Origin: Cycas panzhihuaensis
Taxonomy: Eukaryota; Cycadophyta
DNA length: 64,000 nt
Direction of reading: 5' to 3'
Assembly: GCA_023213395.1 (NCBI GenBank)
Contig: CM041465.1
Location: 68,083,741-68,147,740, forward strand
How positions within the stretch are numbered: the stretch's first letter is position 1; each line of letters opens with the position of its first letter. Both the position numbers and the translations under genes were made by a program. The notes below the pieces were generated by a model. The model searched no databases, had not been told where the DNA came from, and saw nothing but the letters and a program-made list of their open reading frames with translations. Shown piece after piece: positions 53,985-64,000 of the stretch.

Positions 53985-54797
53985 ATGGCTGCTATAAACA
54001 TGCTAAATGCATGCACCATTCGGTTAACATGACAAGATAATTATCAAGAATGGAAGAGACTCACTCAGAACTTGCTAATCATGAACGAATTTTGGAGTTA
54101 TGTTTCTGGGAGATTACCTCGACCGACACACATTATCAATGGCAATGTTACTATACAACCTGATGATGCTTTACTTGCTGCTTGGGAAGCCAAAGATGAA
54201 ATCGCTTTGGCATTTCTTCACATGATTGTTGATGTACATGTAGATTAGAATATTGCTTGTGCTAAAACTTCTAAGGAAGCTTGGGACACTCTGTCCTCAC
54301 TGTATGAAAGGCGAGATGAAGCTCGCATTTTAATGGTTAAGGCAAAATTGTATACATTAAGTTTGTCAAGCCCATGTCGACTTTTCTTTCCTCCATCAAG
54401 GAGGTATGTAATGAACTGAATACACTTGGTAGTTCCGCTACAAGAGATGAATTGATCACATCTATCACCAAAGCTTTACCCAAGGACTACAATGGCTTCA
54501 TTTCGTCTGCTACAAGAGATGGTTCTCTCAAAACTATGACATTCAGTGAATTTGAAAGTCTGCTACTTCAAGAAGAACAAATCTACACTAAAGATAATGA
54601 GGAGGAACCATCTACACCAGGTGCATTCACGGCCAACTCAAAGGCCAAACAACAACCCAAACCTGCACTCTCAAAGCAGTTTGCGAACATGAACATTGGG
54701 TCTTCAAGGACCAATGTTGTATGTCATTATTGTGGCAAACCTGGCCACATAGCACCTGATTGTCGGAAAAAGCAAGCAGATCTACGCCAACAATAGC
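53985..54797 (+). pseudogene. Copia-D gag
   Basis: The start at 53985 reads MAAINMLNACTIRLT then a stop, QDNYQEWKRLTQNLLIMNEF and WSYVSGRLPRP. It continues as the UBN2-type domain with a stop near 54247 and a frameshift near 54355. It ends in CHYCGKPGHIAPDC (complete CCHC) and a Q-rich tail. It is nearly identical to copia-E gag where both can be read. Confidence 0.9.
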
Positions 54798-55558
54798 AGC
54801 AGCCACACCAGCAGTACCAGCGACAGTAGCAGCCACGTCAGCAATACCAGCAAAGGTTTCAGCAGCAACAACAGCAGCAGCAACAACCCCCTCGACCAAA
54901 TCGAGGTGCCTATCGAGGAGGTCAAAGAGGATGGGGGGGTTTTAGAGGTGGCAATCAAAGCCACTTTAATCAGTTTGCAGGTGAAGACAAACTATTTTGT
55001 GCATATCAAACATTCAAGGTTGATGAAACTTGGATTATTGATTCTGGAGCTTCACAACACATGATTGGAATTGAAGAGCTCCTCACCAACATCAAGGAAG
55101 GCAAAGGTCAATCAGTGACCTTTGGGAATAATCAATCTGTCAAAATTTCTGGAGTAGGCACAATAACTCCAATTTCTTCTTCATCAAATCCTTCCTCTAC
55201 ATTTCCCGATGGCAATGCCTATTTAATACCTTCAATGGACAAAAACTTACTATCTGTTAGCAAGTTGGACAACCAACAGATGAGTGTATTATTCAGAAAC
55301 TGGAAATGTATAATTAGTGACAAAGAAGACCAAGTAGTAGCTGTTGGCTATGAGGATCAAGGCCTCTACAAGTTGGATGCAAATAATATAACACTTGATT
55401 CTGCTTACTCTAGTTCCATTGTCACTCCTTACTTGTCCAAGATGCAACTTTGGCATCAATGTCTAGGCCATTTGAGCTTAAGACAATTTGAGGCATATGA
55501 TCAACAAGAACATGGTACATGGGCTTCCAAAGATCTGTGGAACAAAATGTCTTTGTGA
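54798..55558 (+). pseudogene. Copia-D gag tail and protease
   Basis: A Gln-rich and RG-rich tail (RGAYRGGQRGWGGFRGGN) leads to TWIIDSGASQHMIG, the aspartic protease active site with DSG intact. ISGVGTITPISSS and PSMDKNLLSVSKL follow, then LWHQCLGHLSLRQF, the GAG-pre-integrase HH. The frame shifts near 55490. Confidence 0.88.
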
Positions 55559-56349
55559 AGCGTGCATTATGGGAACTCAGCATCGCTTGCCTTTCCCTAA
55601 AGGCAAAGCGTGGCGTGCATCACATCCTCTGCAGTTGGTACATTCGGATTTGTGCGGACCTATGACCACAACATCTTTTGGAAGAGCTTTGTATTACATC
55701 TCCTTCATTGATGACTTTTCTCACAAAGTCTGGGTCTATTTCATCAAACACAAATCTGAAGCATTTTCCAAGTTCAAAGAATTCAAGCTTGAAGTGGAAA
55801 ATGAGTCTGGTTACTCAATCAAAACATTCAGAACAGACAATAGAGGTGAATTTACATCAAATGAATTCACACAATACTGCAAGGATAACAGCATTTGGAG
55901 ACAACTAACTATACCTCACACTCCTCAACAAAACAGAGTCTCCGAACGAATGAATAGAACTTTGGCCAATAAAGCCAAAGCTATGATGCATGCACAAGGA
56001 CTCACTCGAGCTTCTTGGGTAAGCATTTCACACAACTGCCTATGTGGCCAATCGCAGTCCTACTACAACAGTCACCAACATGACACCCGAGGAGGCATGG
56101 TCTGACAAAAAGCCTACTGTCAGCCATTTGAGGACTTTTGGGTGCACTGCTTATATGCACATTCCCGATCAGCAAAGGAAGAAATTAGACAAGCATAGTC
56201 TGAAATGCATCTTTGTAGGTTATGCCATTCACGAGAAAGCCTACAAGTTGTATGATCCTATAGGGAAGAAAATGCATCTCTCAAGAGATGTCATCTTTCT
56301 TGAAGAAGATCACAAGGAGGTACAAAAGATCCATGCAACCTCCCATTGA
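55488..56349 (+). pseudogene. Copia-D integrase
   Basis: CEACIMGTQHRLPFPKG (CC of the zinc part), LVHSDLCGPMTT, YISFIDDFSHKVWVYFIKH (first Asp), TFRTDNRGEFTSNEF (second Asp) and TPQQNRVSERMNRTLANK (Glu). A frameshift near 56020 is followed by MANRSPTTTVTNMTPEEAW and HLRTFGCTAYMHIPDQQRKK. The usual NGG and QNG motifs are changed to NRG and QNR, and a frameshift removes the rest, so it is inactive. Confidence 0.9.
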
Positions 56350-56579
56350 CAAAGGCAAGAAGATTGTTGAGGCCTTCCTTCCCTCTCAATCCTCTACACC
56401 ATGTTCATCATCTGCACCACCGGTGGTCGCCTATTTTAACTGAATTTGCTCCACTTGATCCAAGCACATCTTCTGTTGACCAACCACTTAGACCAGAAGA
56501 TCTTGAGGTTCAAGTAACTTCAATTCAAAAGTTACCCAAATGGTACACAAACAGTTCAGGACGGTCACATCATTAAAGG

Positions 56580-57182
56580 AAAACGTCCATCTAAATATCG
56601 ACAGCAAACCAATTATGCACTTATGGCTGAAGTGCTTTGTGTTGATGAGCCTTCCACTTTTGAGGAGGCTTCTAAAAATGAAAATTGGAAGGCTGGCATG
56701 GATGAAGAAATCCATTCTATTGAAAAGAATGGAACTTGGAATTTTTTTGAATTGCCTAAACACAAACAGGCAATCAGTTGCAAATGGGTCTACAAGACCA
56801 AATTCCATTATGATGGTTCACTTAAAAGGCAGAAGGCTCGCCTTGTAGCAAAAGGATTTAAACAAAAAGAAGGCATAGACTATGAAGAAACTTTTGCACC
56901 AGTGGCGAATATGAACACTATCAGACTCATTTTGGCCGTAGCTGCTCAATGCAAATGCCCTGTTTATTAGATGGACGTGAAGAGCGCCTTTCTTAATGGC
57001 GATCTTCAGGAGGAGGTATATTTGGAGCAACCTCCCGGTTACAAAATACAAGGCAAGGAGCATCTTGTATATCGCCTAAAAAAGGCGTTACATGGCTTGA
57101 AGCAAGCTCCAAGGGCATGGTACTCGAAGATCGATGACTACTTCTTGAGACATGGGTTTCATCGATCTACTTCAGATCCTAA
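56580..57182 (+). pseudogene. Copia-D reverse transcriptase, first part
   Basis: MAEVLCVDEPSTFEEASKNE, KHKQAISCKWVYKTKFHYDG, EETFAPVANMNTIRLILAV, a stop at 56968 in place of Q (VY[22 protein letters not shown]), then [20 protein letters not shown] and RSTSDPN. At that point a 378-bp LTR-like sequence intervenes. Confidence 0.9.
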
Positions 57183-57560
57183 TGTTAGAAATAATGCACA
57201 TTCCATTTTATTTCATTTAAGTTCATTTTAGGTTCATTAGAATAAGTTCTCATATGGAATATTCTATACTAGAATATTCTAGTGAGAGAAGATTCCTAGT
57301 CAAACTTCTAGAAGTCAAAGATGCTCAACTATTTATGAGGTAGTTTGAGCACACCAAAAATAAAGGGGACGTTGGGAGTTTGTTGAACCAACTCCTATGT
57401 TTAGCTATGATGTAAACTTATAAATATGCACTTGTATCATTGAAATTTTCTTAATGAGAATTTTGGAGAGTTGTGAGTCATTGTTGTATTGTCATCTCTT
57501 GTGCACTTTATCACATGTGCTTTATGACATGTTTCCAGCTCATATCCTCTCATTCTAACA
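57183..57560 (+). repeat. Solo-LTR-like insertion in copia-D RT
   Basis: It begins TGTTAGAATAA-like (TGTTAGAAATAATG) and ends CATTCTAACA, giving an 8-bp terminal inverted match (TGTTAGAA/TTCTAACA). The RT frame resumes after it with LYVDD. The same place in copia-E (61533-61540) is uninterrupted, which proves it is an insert. There is no clear TSD. The strand is set by a TTATAAATATGC box near 57417, which is weak evidence. Confidence 0.65.
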
Positions 57561-58554
57561 ATTTGTATATAAAAAAATAAAAGAACCATGTAATTTTTGT
57601 TGCCTTGTATGTAGATGACTTAGTGATCACTGGTAGTGACACTAAGATGATTCATATTCTCCAAGATAACTTAAAGAGAAGTTTCCAGATGACAGATCTT
57701 GGACTTCTCCATTATTTTTTAGGCTTTGAGATATGGCAACAGCGAGGCTATATCTTCATCTCCCAAGCGAAATATTCTTGGGACATTTTGCAGCGGTTCA
57801 GGATGCACGACTGCAAATCAGCACCTACACCTATGGAGAATGGATCCAAGCTTACTCTCAATGAGAAAGCTGCACCAGCAGATCCCACACTTTACTGGCA
57901 GTTGATTGGGAGTCTCATTTATCTCACCAATACTCGACCGGATATTTCATTTGCTGTTGGGATTTGCTCACGTTACATGTCTCAACCTAATTAGATACAC
58001 TGGAATGCAGCCAAACACATACTTAAGTACATCAATGCAACATGGCCTTGAGTATGCACATAATGAGAACTTCACTCTGGAAGGGTTCTCGGACTACGAT
58101 TAAGCGAGTTGCCAAGATAGCGAAATCAACCTCGGGATCTTGTTTTCCCTTGGTTCAGCAGTTGTTTCATGGAGTTGCAAGAAGCAACCCAATGTTACCT
58201 TGTCCTCCACCAAGCAGTACAAAGTCGCAATCGGTAGCCTTGTGAGGCTATCTGGCTATGACGGATTCTTCGGGAACTTGGACTTGAGCAGGGTCACCCC
58301 ACCAGGATACATTGCGACAATCAAAGTGTGCTCAAGTTAGCTAAGAATCTAGTCTTTCATGCACGGACAAAACACATCGAGGTTCACCATCACTTCATCA
58401 GAGAGCATGTTCAGAATGGTGAGATCAACCTCGATCTGAGACCAACAGAGGAGCAGACAGCAGACATCTTTACCAAGCCTCTTGGTAGAGAAAAGTTTGT
58501 AAAATTCAGAAATGGTGTTGATGTCCGACTTAACATTGTAAACAGTAAAGGGGG
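57561..58554 (+). pseudogene. Copia-D reverse transcriptase end, RNase H and PPT
   Basis: MYVDDLVITGSDTKMIHIL (catalytic YVDD), LLHYFLGFEIWQQRGYIFIS, MHDCKSAPTPMENGSKLTLN and LIGSLIYLTNTRPDISFAVG, then a stop in SQPN-stop-IHWNAAK. RNase H follows with SWSCKKQPNVTLSS in another frame, and the tail reads HARTKHIEVHHHFIREHVQN and ADIFTKPLGREKFVKF. The last 12 bases (AGTAAAGGGGGG) are the polypurine tract. Confidence 0.9.
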
Positions 58555-59104
58555 GTGTTAAACCTTATGTTTACATGTTAAAATAATGTACTTTTATTTT
58601 CATGTAATATATGTACTTTTTACTTTAGGGGTGACTTATCACTTAAGTGATAAAGTGCACACCCACATTCTTTCTAGTGACACAGCGTTGTCACTAAAGG
58701 GTCAAATGGACCCTCATGCATTTTTGCTCACATGAGAGCCCAAAAGGACACGTCCTACATGCAAGACATGTATCTTGGATGTTTGCCACTTGTCAAACAT
58801 CCAAGGCCTTAGGTCTCTCATTTCACTCTATATAATGAGACCTCTCCTCATTGTCTCATAAGAGAGTTGAGTCAGATTGTTATCTTTGTCGGTTGCTAAT
58901 CAAACTGTTCATTCTTTGGAGGTTGGACCAATTCCAACTCCACATATTGGTATCATTTTCTCTTGCTCCTTCATTCATGTTTTGTCTTTTTGCTTTCTCT
59001 TTACCTCGAGATTATTATACTTGTTTGTATTTCTGCAACTAGAACTAGAGTGATCCTAGTTTCTAGATCTAGGGACTGTTGAGGCCATCTAGCCTCTTTT
59101 CACA
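58555..59104 (+). repeat. Copia-D 3' LTR
   Basis: TGTTAAACCTTATG to CCTCTTTTCACA, directly after the PPT. It is followed by the TSD CATAG and the rest of the copia-E gag knuckle. Confidence 0.93.
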
Positions 59105-59775
59105 CATAGCACCTGATTGTCAAAAAAAGCAAGCAAATCTACGTCAACAACACCAGCAACCATGTCAACCAAATCAGTGACAGTAACAACCACGTCAACA
59201 GTACTAACAAAGATTCTAGCAAAGAACAACAAGAAGAATAAAGAACCCCTCGACCAAATTGAGGTGCCTATCGAGGAGGTCAAAAAGGAAGGGGGGGTTT
59301 TAGAGGTGGCAATCAACGCCACTTTAATCAGTTTGCAGATGAAGACAAACTGTTTTGTGCATATCAAACATCCAAGGTTGATGAAACTTGGATTATTGAT
59401 TCTGGAGCTTCATAACACATGACTGGAAGTGAAGAGCTCCTCACCAACATCAAGGAAGGTAAAGGTCAATCAGTGACCTTTGGGAACAATCAATTTGTTA
59501 AGATTTCTGGAATAGGCACAATAACTCCATTTCATTCTTCATCAAAACATTCCTCTTCATTTCCCGATGGCAATGCCTACTTCATACCTTCAATGGACAA
59601 GAACTTACTATCTTTTAGCAAGTTGGACAAGCAACAGATGAGTGTCTTGTTCAGAAATGGGAAATGTATAATTAGTGACAAAGATGACCAAGTAGTAGCT
59701 GTTGGATATAAGGATCAAGGCCTCTACAAATTGGATGCAAATAATATAACACTTGATTTTGCTTACTCAGGTTGA
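59105..59775 (+). pseudogene. Copia-E gag end and protease
   Basis: It resumes with HIAPDC, the last residues of the knuckle begun at 51040, then a Q-rich tail with stops. The protease active site is WIIDSGAS followed by a stop and HMTGSEELLTNIKEGKGQSV. GIGTITPFHSS and PSMDKNLLSFSKLDKQQMS come next. The frame is open to 59775. Confidence 0.88.
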
Positions 59776-61215
59776 ATTGTCACTCCATACTTGTCCAAGA
59801 TGCAACTTTGGCATCAACATCTAGGCCATTTAAGCTTATAGACAATTTGAGGCAGATGATCAACAAGAATATGGTACATGGGCTTCCAAAGATCTATGGC
59901 ACAAAATGTCTTTGTGAAGCGTGCATTATGGGGACTCAGCATCGCTTGCCTTTCCCTAAAGGCAAAGCATGGCGTGCATCACATCCTTTGCGGTGATACA
60001 CTCGGTTGTGTGGATCTATGTCCATCGCATCTTTTGGAGGAGCTCAGACACATCTCCTTCATTGATGACTTTTCTCACAAAGTCTGGGTCTACTTCATCA
60101 AACACAAGTCTGAAGCTTTTTCCAAATTCAAAGAATTCAAGCTTGAAGTAGAAAATGAGTCTGGCCACTCAATCAAAACATTAAGGACAGACAATGGAGG
60201 TGAATTTACTTCAAATGAATTTACCCAATACTGCAAGGATAACGACATTCGGAGACAACTGACTATTCCTCACACTCCTCAACAAAATGGGGTCTCCGAG
60301 CGAATGAACAGAACTTTGGCTAATAAAGCCAAAGCAATGATGCATGTACAAGGACTCATTCGAGCTTACTGGGCAAAAGCATTTCACACAGCTGCCTATA
60401 TGGCCAATCGTAGTCCAACTACAACAGTCACCAATATGACACCCAAGGAGGCATGGTCTGGCAAAAAGCCAGCTGTCAACCATTTGAGGACTTTTGGGTG
60501 CACTGCTTATATGCACATTCCTGATCAACAAAGGACAAAATTAGACAAGCATAGTCTAAAATGCATCTTTGTAGGATATGCCATTCATAGCAAAGCCTAC
60601 AAGTTGTATGATCCCATAGGGAAGAAAATGCATCTCTCAAGAGATGTCATCTTTGCTGAAGAAGATCATAAGGAGTTGCAAACAGCATCCATGCAACCTA
60701 CCATTGACAAAGACAAGAAGATTGTTGAGGCCTTCCTTCCCTCTACACCATGTACATCATCTGCACCTATTGGACCGTCTACATCGACTGAATTTGCTCC
60801 ACTTGATCCAAGCACATCTTCTGTTGATCGACCACTTAGACCAGAAGATCTTGAGGTTCAAGTTACTTCAATTCAAAAGTTACCAAAATGGTATACTCAA
60901 ACAGTTCAGGACGACCACATTATTAAAGGAAAACATCCATCAAAATACAGGCAGCAGACCAATTATGCACTTATGGCTGAAGTGCTATGTGTTGATGAGC
61001 CTTCCACTTTTGAGGAGGCTTCTAAAAATGAAAATTGGAAGGCTGCCATGGATGAAGAAATCCATTCTATTGAAAAGAATGGTACTTGGAATTTGGTTGA
61101 ATTGCCTAAACACAAACAGACAATTAGTTGTAAATGGGTCTACAAGACCAAATTCCATTCTGATGGTTCACTTAAGCGACATAAGGCCCGCCTTGTGGCA
61201 AAAGGATTTAAATAA
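59776..61215 (+). pseudogene. Copia-E integrase and RT start (445-codon frame)
   Basis: The zinc part is in one frame (KCLCEACIMGTQHRLPFPKG, to 59996). The rest is one open frame up to 61215: FIDDFSHKVWVYFIKHKSEA (first Asp), TLRTDNGGEFTSNEF (second Asp), TPQQNGVSERMNRTL (Glu), AFHTAAYMANRSPTTTVTNM and HLRTFGCTAYMHIPDQQ. A Ser/Pro linker follows, then RT start EVLCVDEPSTFEEASKNENW. The residues before 60050 in this frame (GVHHILCGDTLG) are out of the true frame. All integrase catalytic motifs are canonical. Confidence 0.92.
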
Positions 61216-62540
61216 AAAGAAGGCATAGAGTATGAAGAGACTTTTGCACCAGTGGCAAATATGAACACCATCAGACTCATCTTGGCCTTAGCTGCTCAAT
61301 GCAAATGGCCAGTCTATCAGATGGACGTGAAGAGCGCCTTTCTAAATGGCGATCTTCAGGAGGAGGTATACTTGGAGCAACCTCCCAGTTACAAAGTACA
61401 AGGCAAGGAGCATTTTGTATGTCGCCTAAAAAAGGCGTTATATGGCTTGAAACAAGCTCCAAGAGCATGGTACTCAAAGATCGATGATTACTTCTTGAGA
61501 CATGGGTTTCATCGATCTACTTCTGATCCTAACCTATATATAAAACATGAAAAGAACCATGTCAATTTTGTTGCCTTGTATGTAGATGACTTAGTGATCA
61601 CTGGCAGTGACACTAAGATGATGCACATTCTCCAGGATGACTTAAAAAGAAGTTTTGAGATGATAGATCTTGGACTTCTTCACTATTTCTTAGGCTTTGA
61701 GATATGGCAACAGCCAGGCTATATCTTCATCTCCCAAGCGAAATATTCTTGGGACATTTTGCATCGGTTCAGGATGCACGACTGCAAACCAACACCTACA
61801 CCAATGGAGAATGGATCTAAGCTTACTCTCAATGAGGAAGCTGCACCTGCAGATCCCACACTTTATTGGCAGTTGATTGGGAGCCTCATTTATCTCACCA
61901 ACACTCGACCAGACATTTCATTTGCAGTTGGGATTTGCTCACGATACATGTCTCAACCCAATCAGATACATTGGAATGCAGCTAAACGCATACTTAAATA
62001 CATCAAAGGCACATTACAGCATGGCCTTGAGTATGTGCACAATGAGGATTTCATCTTGGAAGGGTTCTCAGATTCTGATTGGGCAAGTTGTCAGCATAGC
62101 TGGAGATCCACCTTCGGATTACTACTTTACCCTTGGTTTAGGAGTTGTTTCGTGGAGTTGCAATAAGCAACCCAATGTTACCTTGTCCTCCACTGAAGCA
62201 GAGTACAAAGCTGCTATTAGCGCAACTTGTGAGGCTATCTGGCTATGAAAGATTCTTGAGGAGCTTGGACTTGAGCAACATTACCCCATCGGGATATATT
62301 TTGACAATTAGGGTGTACTCAAGTTGGCCAAGAATCCAGTCTTTCATGCACAGACTAAACACATCGAGGTTCATCATCACTTCATTAGAGAGCATGTGCA
62401 GAATGGTGAGATCAACCTCCGGTCTGCACCTCTGAGGAGCAGATAGCCGATATCTTTACCAAGCCTCTTGGTAGAGAAAAATTTGTAAAGTTTAGAGATG
62501 GTTTTGGCGTCCGACTTAACATTGTAAACAGTAAGGGGGG
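61216..62540 (+). pseudogene. Copia-E reverse transcriptase and RNase H
   Basis: In the same frame as the integrase, after a single TAA at 61213: [77 protein letters not shown] and RFRMHDCKPTPTPMENGSKL, up to SDSDWASC. A frameshift near 62090 moves RNase H to another frame (SWSCNKQPNVTLSSTEAEYK, intact EAEY). The tail is HAQTKHIEVHHHFIREHVQN, then frameshifted ADIFTKPLG. The PPT (GTAAGGGGGGG) is at 62531-62541. Confidence 0.92.
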
Positions 62541-62541
62541 G

Positions 62542-63096
62542 TATTAAATCTTAAGTTTACATGTTAAGTATGTACTTTATTCACTTTATTCTTTCATTCA
62601 TTATTTTGTACTTTATGGGGTGACTTATCGCTTAAGTGATAAAGTGCACGCCCACATTCCTCCTAGTGACATAATATTGTAATTGAAGGGTCAAATGGAC
62701 CCTCGTGCATCTTTGCTCGCTTGAGAGCCCAAAAGGACACATGTCCTTCATGCATGACATGCAAGATATGCATTGCATATAGCTTGGATGTTTGCCACTT
62801 GTCAAACATCCAATGTTGTTAGGTAACCTCGGTTTCTCTATATATTGAGACCTCTCCTCATGTCTCATATGTAGAGTTGGAGTGTAATGTTATGCTATCA
62901 GTTTGCTAATCAATTGGTATTCTTTGGAGTAGGACTAATTCCTTCTCCACATACTTTGGTATCATCTTGCTCCTTTGATCTTGGTCTTGCTTATCTTTTA
63001 GTTTTGCTCTTATGCTTTCTAGAACTAGAGTGAACTATCTTCATGATCTTGGATTTTATTGCTCTTAGGCATTCTAATCTGTTGGCCTTTTCAACA
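62542..63096 (+). repeat. Copia-E 3' LTR, type b
   Basis: It starts TATTAAATCTTAAG (TG mutated to TA) after the PPT and ends CCTTTTCAACA. It pairs with 46672-47227 rather than with the nearer type a LTR. The TSD TGCCT follows at 63097-63101. Confidence 0.9.
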
Positions 63097-63394
63097 TGCC
63101 TCTCTCCTCTGTTATCATAGTGGTCATCATCCATGCCATCATTATTATATCCTTGTTGATGTGTATCATCCAAATCAAGTTTCTTCTTTCCCTTGTGGTG
63201 GTAGTCTTCCTCTTAACTTGGTTATCTTTGATGGTGAAAATTTTCTCCAATAGGGCAACCATATCAGATACTTTAAGGACCAGATTATTTACCGTGTGTT
63301 GTACATTTTGAAGCTTAATATCTATTTTTCCTCTTAATGAGACAATTGCATCGTTGAGTTCAACACTCCAATTGGGGTTGATTTTGGGGGCCAT
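63097..63394 (-). pseudogene. Chromovirus gag, N-terminal part
   Basis: The start at 63394 reads MAPKINPNWSVELNDAIVSL, then LQNVQHTVNNLVLKVSDMVA, a coiled-coil-like gag N-terminus. After a frameshift it reads DDDHYDNRGER at the copia-E junction. Once the insertions are set aside, the next residues are those stranded at 46631-46671. The element's 5' LTR and PBS should lie to the right but I cannot find them before 64000. Confidence 0.82.
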
Positions 63395-63502
63395 TTTCCT
63401 TCCTAACCATAACTTAATATTGTTTTGTGAATATGGGTTCCTAAGGAAGTTAGGCCCTTAGTGGGTGTCTTTAGATTGTTGTCCCACTAATTTTACAGTG
63501 TA

Positions 63503-63533
<31 letters not shown>

Positions 63534-64000
63534 CTCCTAAAAAGTATTATTTTTGTAAAGCGTTTGAAATCATGAATAAAAACCTTTTTAGTAAGGGGAC
63601 TTGGGCCAATCAAGCCGCAAAAGGAGTTATGGGAGACTTATGCAATTTTATGGATCTCCTGGTTTGGTGTGAGCCCTTGGAAAGGTAATATCGATCACTT
63701 GGGCTAGGAACTAGAAATTGCTATAAGAGGGACTTTTGTTCAGAATGATGATATATATCTGCAACTAAAATTTGGAGCCAATCTGAGCAATGGTTGAGGA
63801 GTTGTGGCCAAAATACGAAAAATCGCAAATTCACAATTTTTGGCAATTTGAAGTAGAATTTTGCTTGGAGGTGTTAAGGATAAAGTTGTCTAGAATGGAG
63901 TTTTATGCAGCCCTGTAAATTTTCAGGTCAATCAGAGTCTCTAGGAGAGAGATATGGCTAAATGAATGATTTTTCTGAGTTGGTTTCCTAAGAATAGGCA
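63395..64000 (-). other. Upstream of chromovirus gag: leader or other inserted repeat, unresolved
   Basis: No TGGTATCAGAGC-type PBS and no match to the 3' LTR at 25123-25451 is seen in these 600 bp. A (TA)n run lies at 63500-63525. The rest resembles non-coding interior of an LTR element but cannot be assigned. Confidence 0.4.
63500..63525. repeat. (TA)n microsatellite
   Basis: About 13 TA units followed by a T run. Confidence 0.95.

Larger units (their letters stand above)
51067..59104 (+). mobile_element. Copia-D: same-family copia element inserted in copia-E gag
   Basis: LTRs at 51067-51618 and 58555-59104 (type a), perfect 5-bp TSD CATAG, PBS TGGTATCAGAGC at 51621, and PPT at 58543-58554. 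All copia domains are present in order. Several stops and frameshifts, plus a 378-bp LTR-like insert in RT, make it inactive. It is a self-family nested insertion that splits the host's CCHC knuckle codons. Confidence 0.93.
46672..63096 (+). mobile_element. Copia-E: Ty1/copia element with a double 5' LTR, in chromovirus gag
   Basis: The outer borders are an LTR at 46672-47227 (type b) and one at 62542-63096 (type b), flanked by GGCCT and TGCCT. A second LTR of a different subtype (type a, 47231-47785) directly follows the first and carries the PBS. The interior has a leader, gag from 50299, a same-family insertion (copia-D) in the gag zinc knuckle, then protease, integrase, RT and RNase H from 59105 to 62540. 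The RT region is almost intact, with one stop at 61213. Confidence 0.88.

Noticed and set aside
54627-54964. Minus-strand ORFs rich in Ala/Val or Leu
   Set aside because: They are the complement of the CAG-rich (Gln-rich) gag tail of copia-D.
61299-61487. Plus-strand ORF overlapping copia-E RT in another frame
   Set aside because: The RT frame with all its motifs explains the region; the overlap is a shadow.

Overview
The window looks like a repeat-dense intergenic and intronic segment of a large seed-plant nuclear genome. A gymnosperm-like genome is my inference, based on the heavy, old, nested LTR-retrotransposon load around very sparse genes; nothing in the sequence proves the taxon. I see one host gene. 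It is the 5' end of a plus-strand mitochondrial-carrier gene of the NAD+ transporter (NDT) type, with exon 1 at 18689-18758 and exon 2 at 19627-19722. No later exon is visible up to 64000.

Layout, left part. 1-2240: minus-strand L1-type LINE (ORF1 with a DUF4283-like domain, then the start of the ORF2 endonuclease). 2593-3461: minus-strand Ty1/copia gag remnant. Its leader appears to continue on the far side of a complete, TSD-flanked, gag-only (TR-GAG-like) LTR element at 4662-7198, and then to a PBS and LTR near 8141-8430. 8522-11500: second LINE, with its 5' end present but cut off at the start of its RT. 11690-12967: decayed plus-strand copia RT/RNase H. 13432-14022: LINE RNase H tail. 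14040-17800: AT-rich, nothing recognised. 17800-22400: carrier gene 5' region, two exons and intron. 22412-25122: shuffled copia and LTR fragments.

Layout, right part (25123 to the window end). This is one nested stack. A minus-strand Ty3/gypsy chromovirus (3' LTR at 25123) has its gag cut twice, 41 bp apart. Cut 1 holds a plus-strand copia element (copia-A, 29596-46625, TSD GTACC/GTGCC). A 10.2-kb Tat/Athila-like Ty3 element sits inside copia-A's 5' LTR (29775-40005, perfect TSD GGTTG). Cut 2 holds a second copia family (copia-E, 46672-63096, TSD GGCCT/TGCCT). Inside copia-E's gag zinc knuckle lies a same-family copy (copia-D, 51067-59104, perfect TSD CATAG), whose RT carries a solo-LTR-like insert (57183-57560). 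The chromovirus gag start reappears at 63394.

The most interesting object is the Tat/Athila-like element. Besides a normal gag (capsid-like segment and CCHC knuckles) and a separate protease ORF, it has a second ORF of 296 codons with two more gag-like modules. That ORF is in frame with the RT and separated from it by a single TAG. The element also carries a tandem array of about 67 bp with ACGTAC motifs and an acidic extra ORF in its 3' region. All retroelement genes seen carry stops or frameshifts, so the stack is a fossil record rather than an active system. Its order can be read from target-site duplications and rejoined reading frames.
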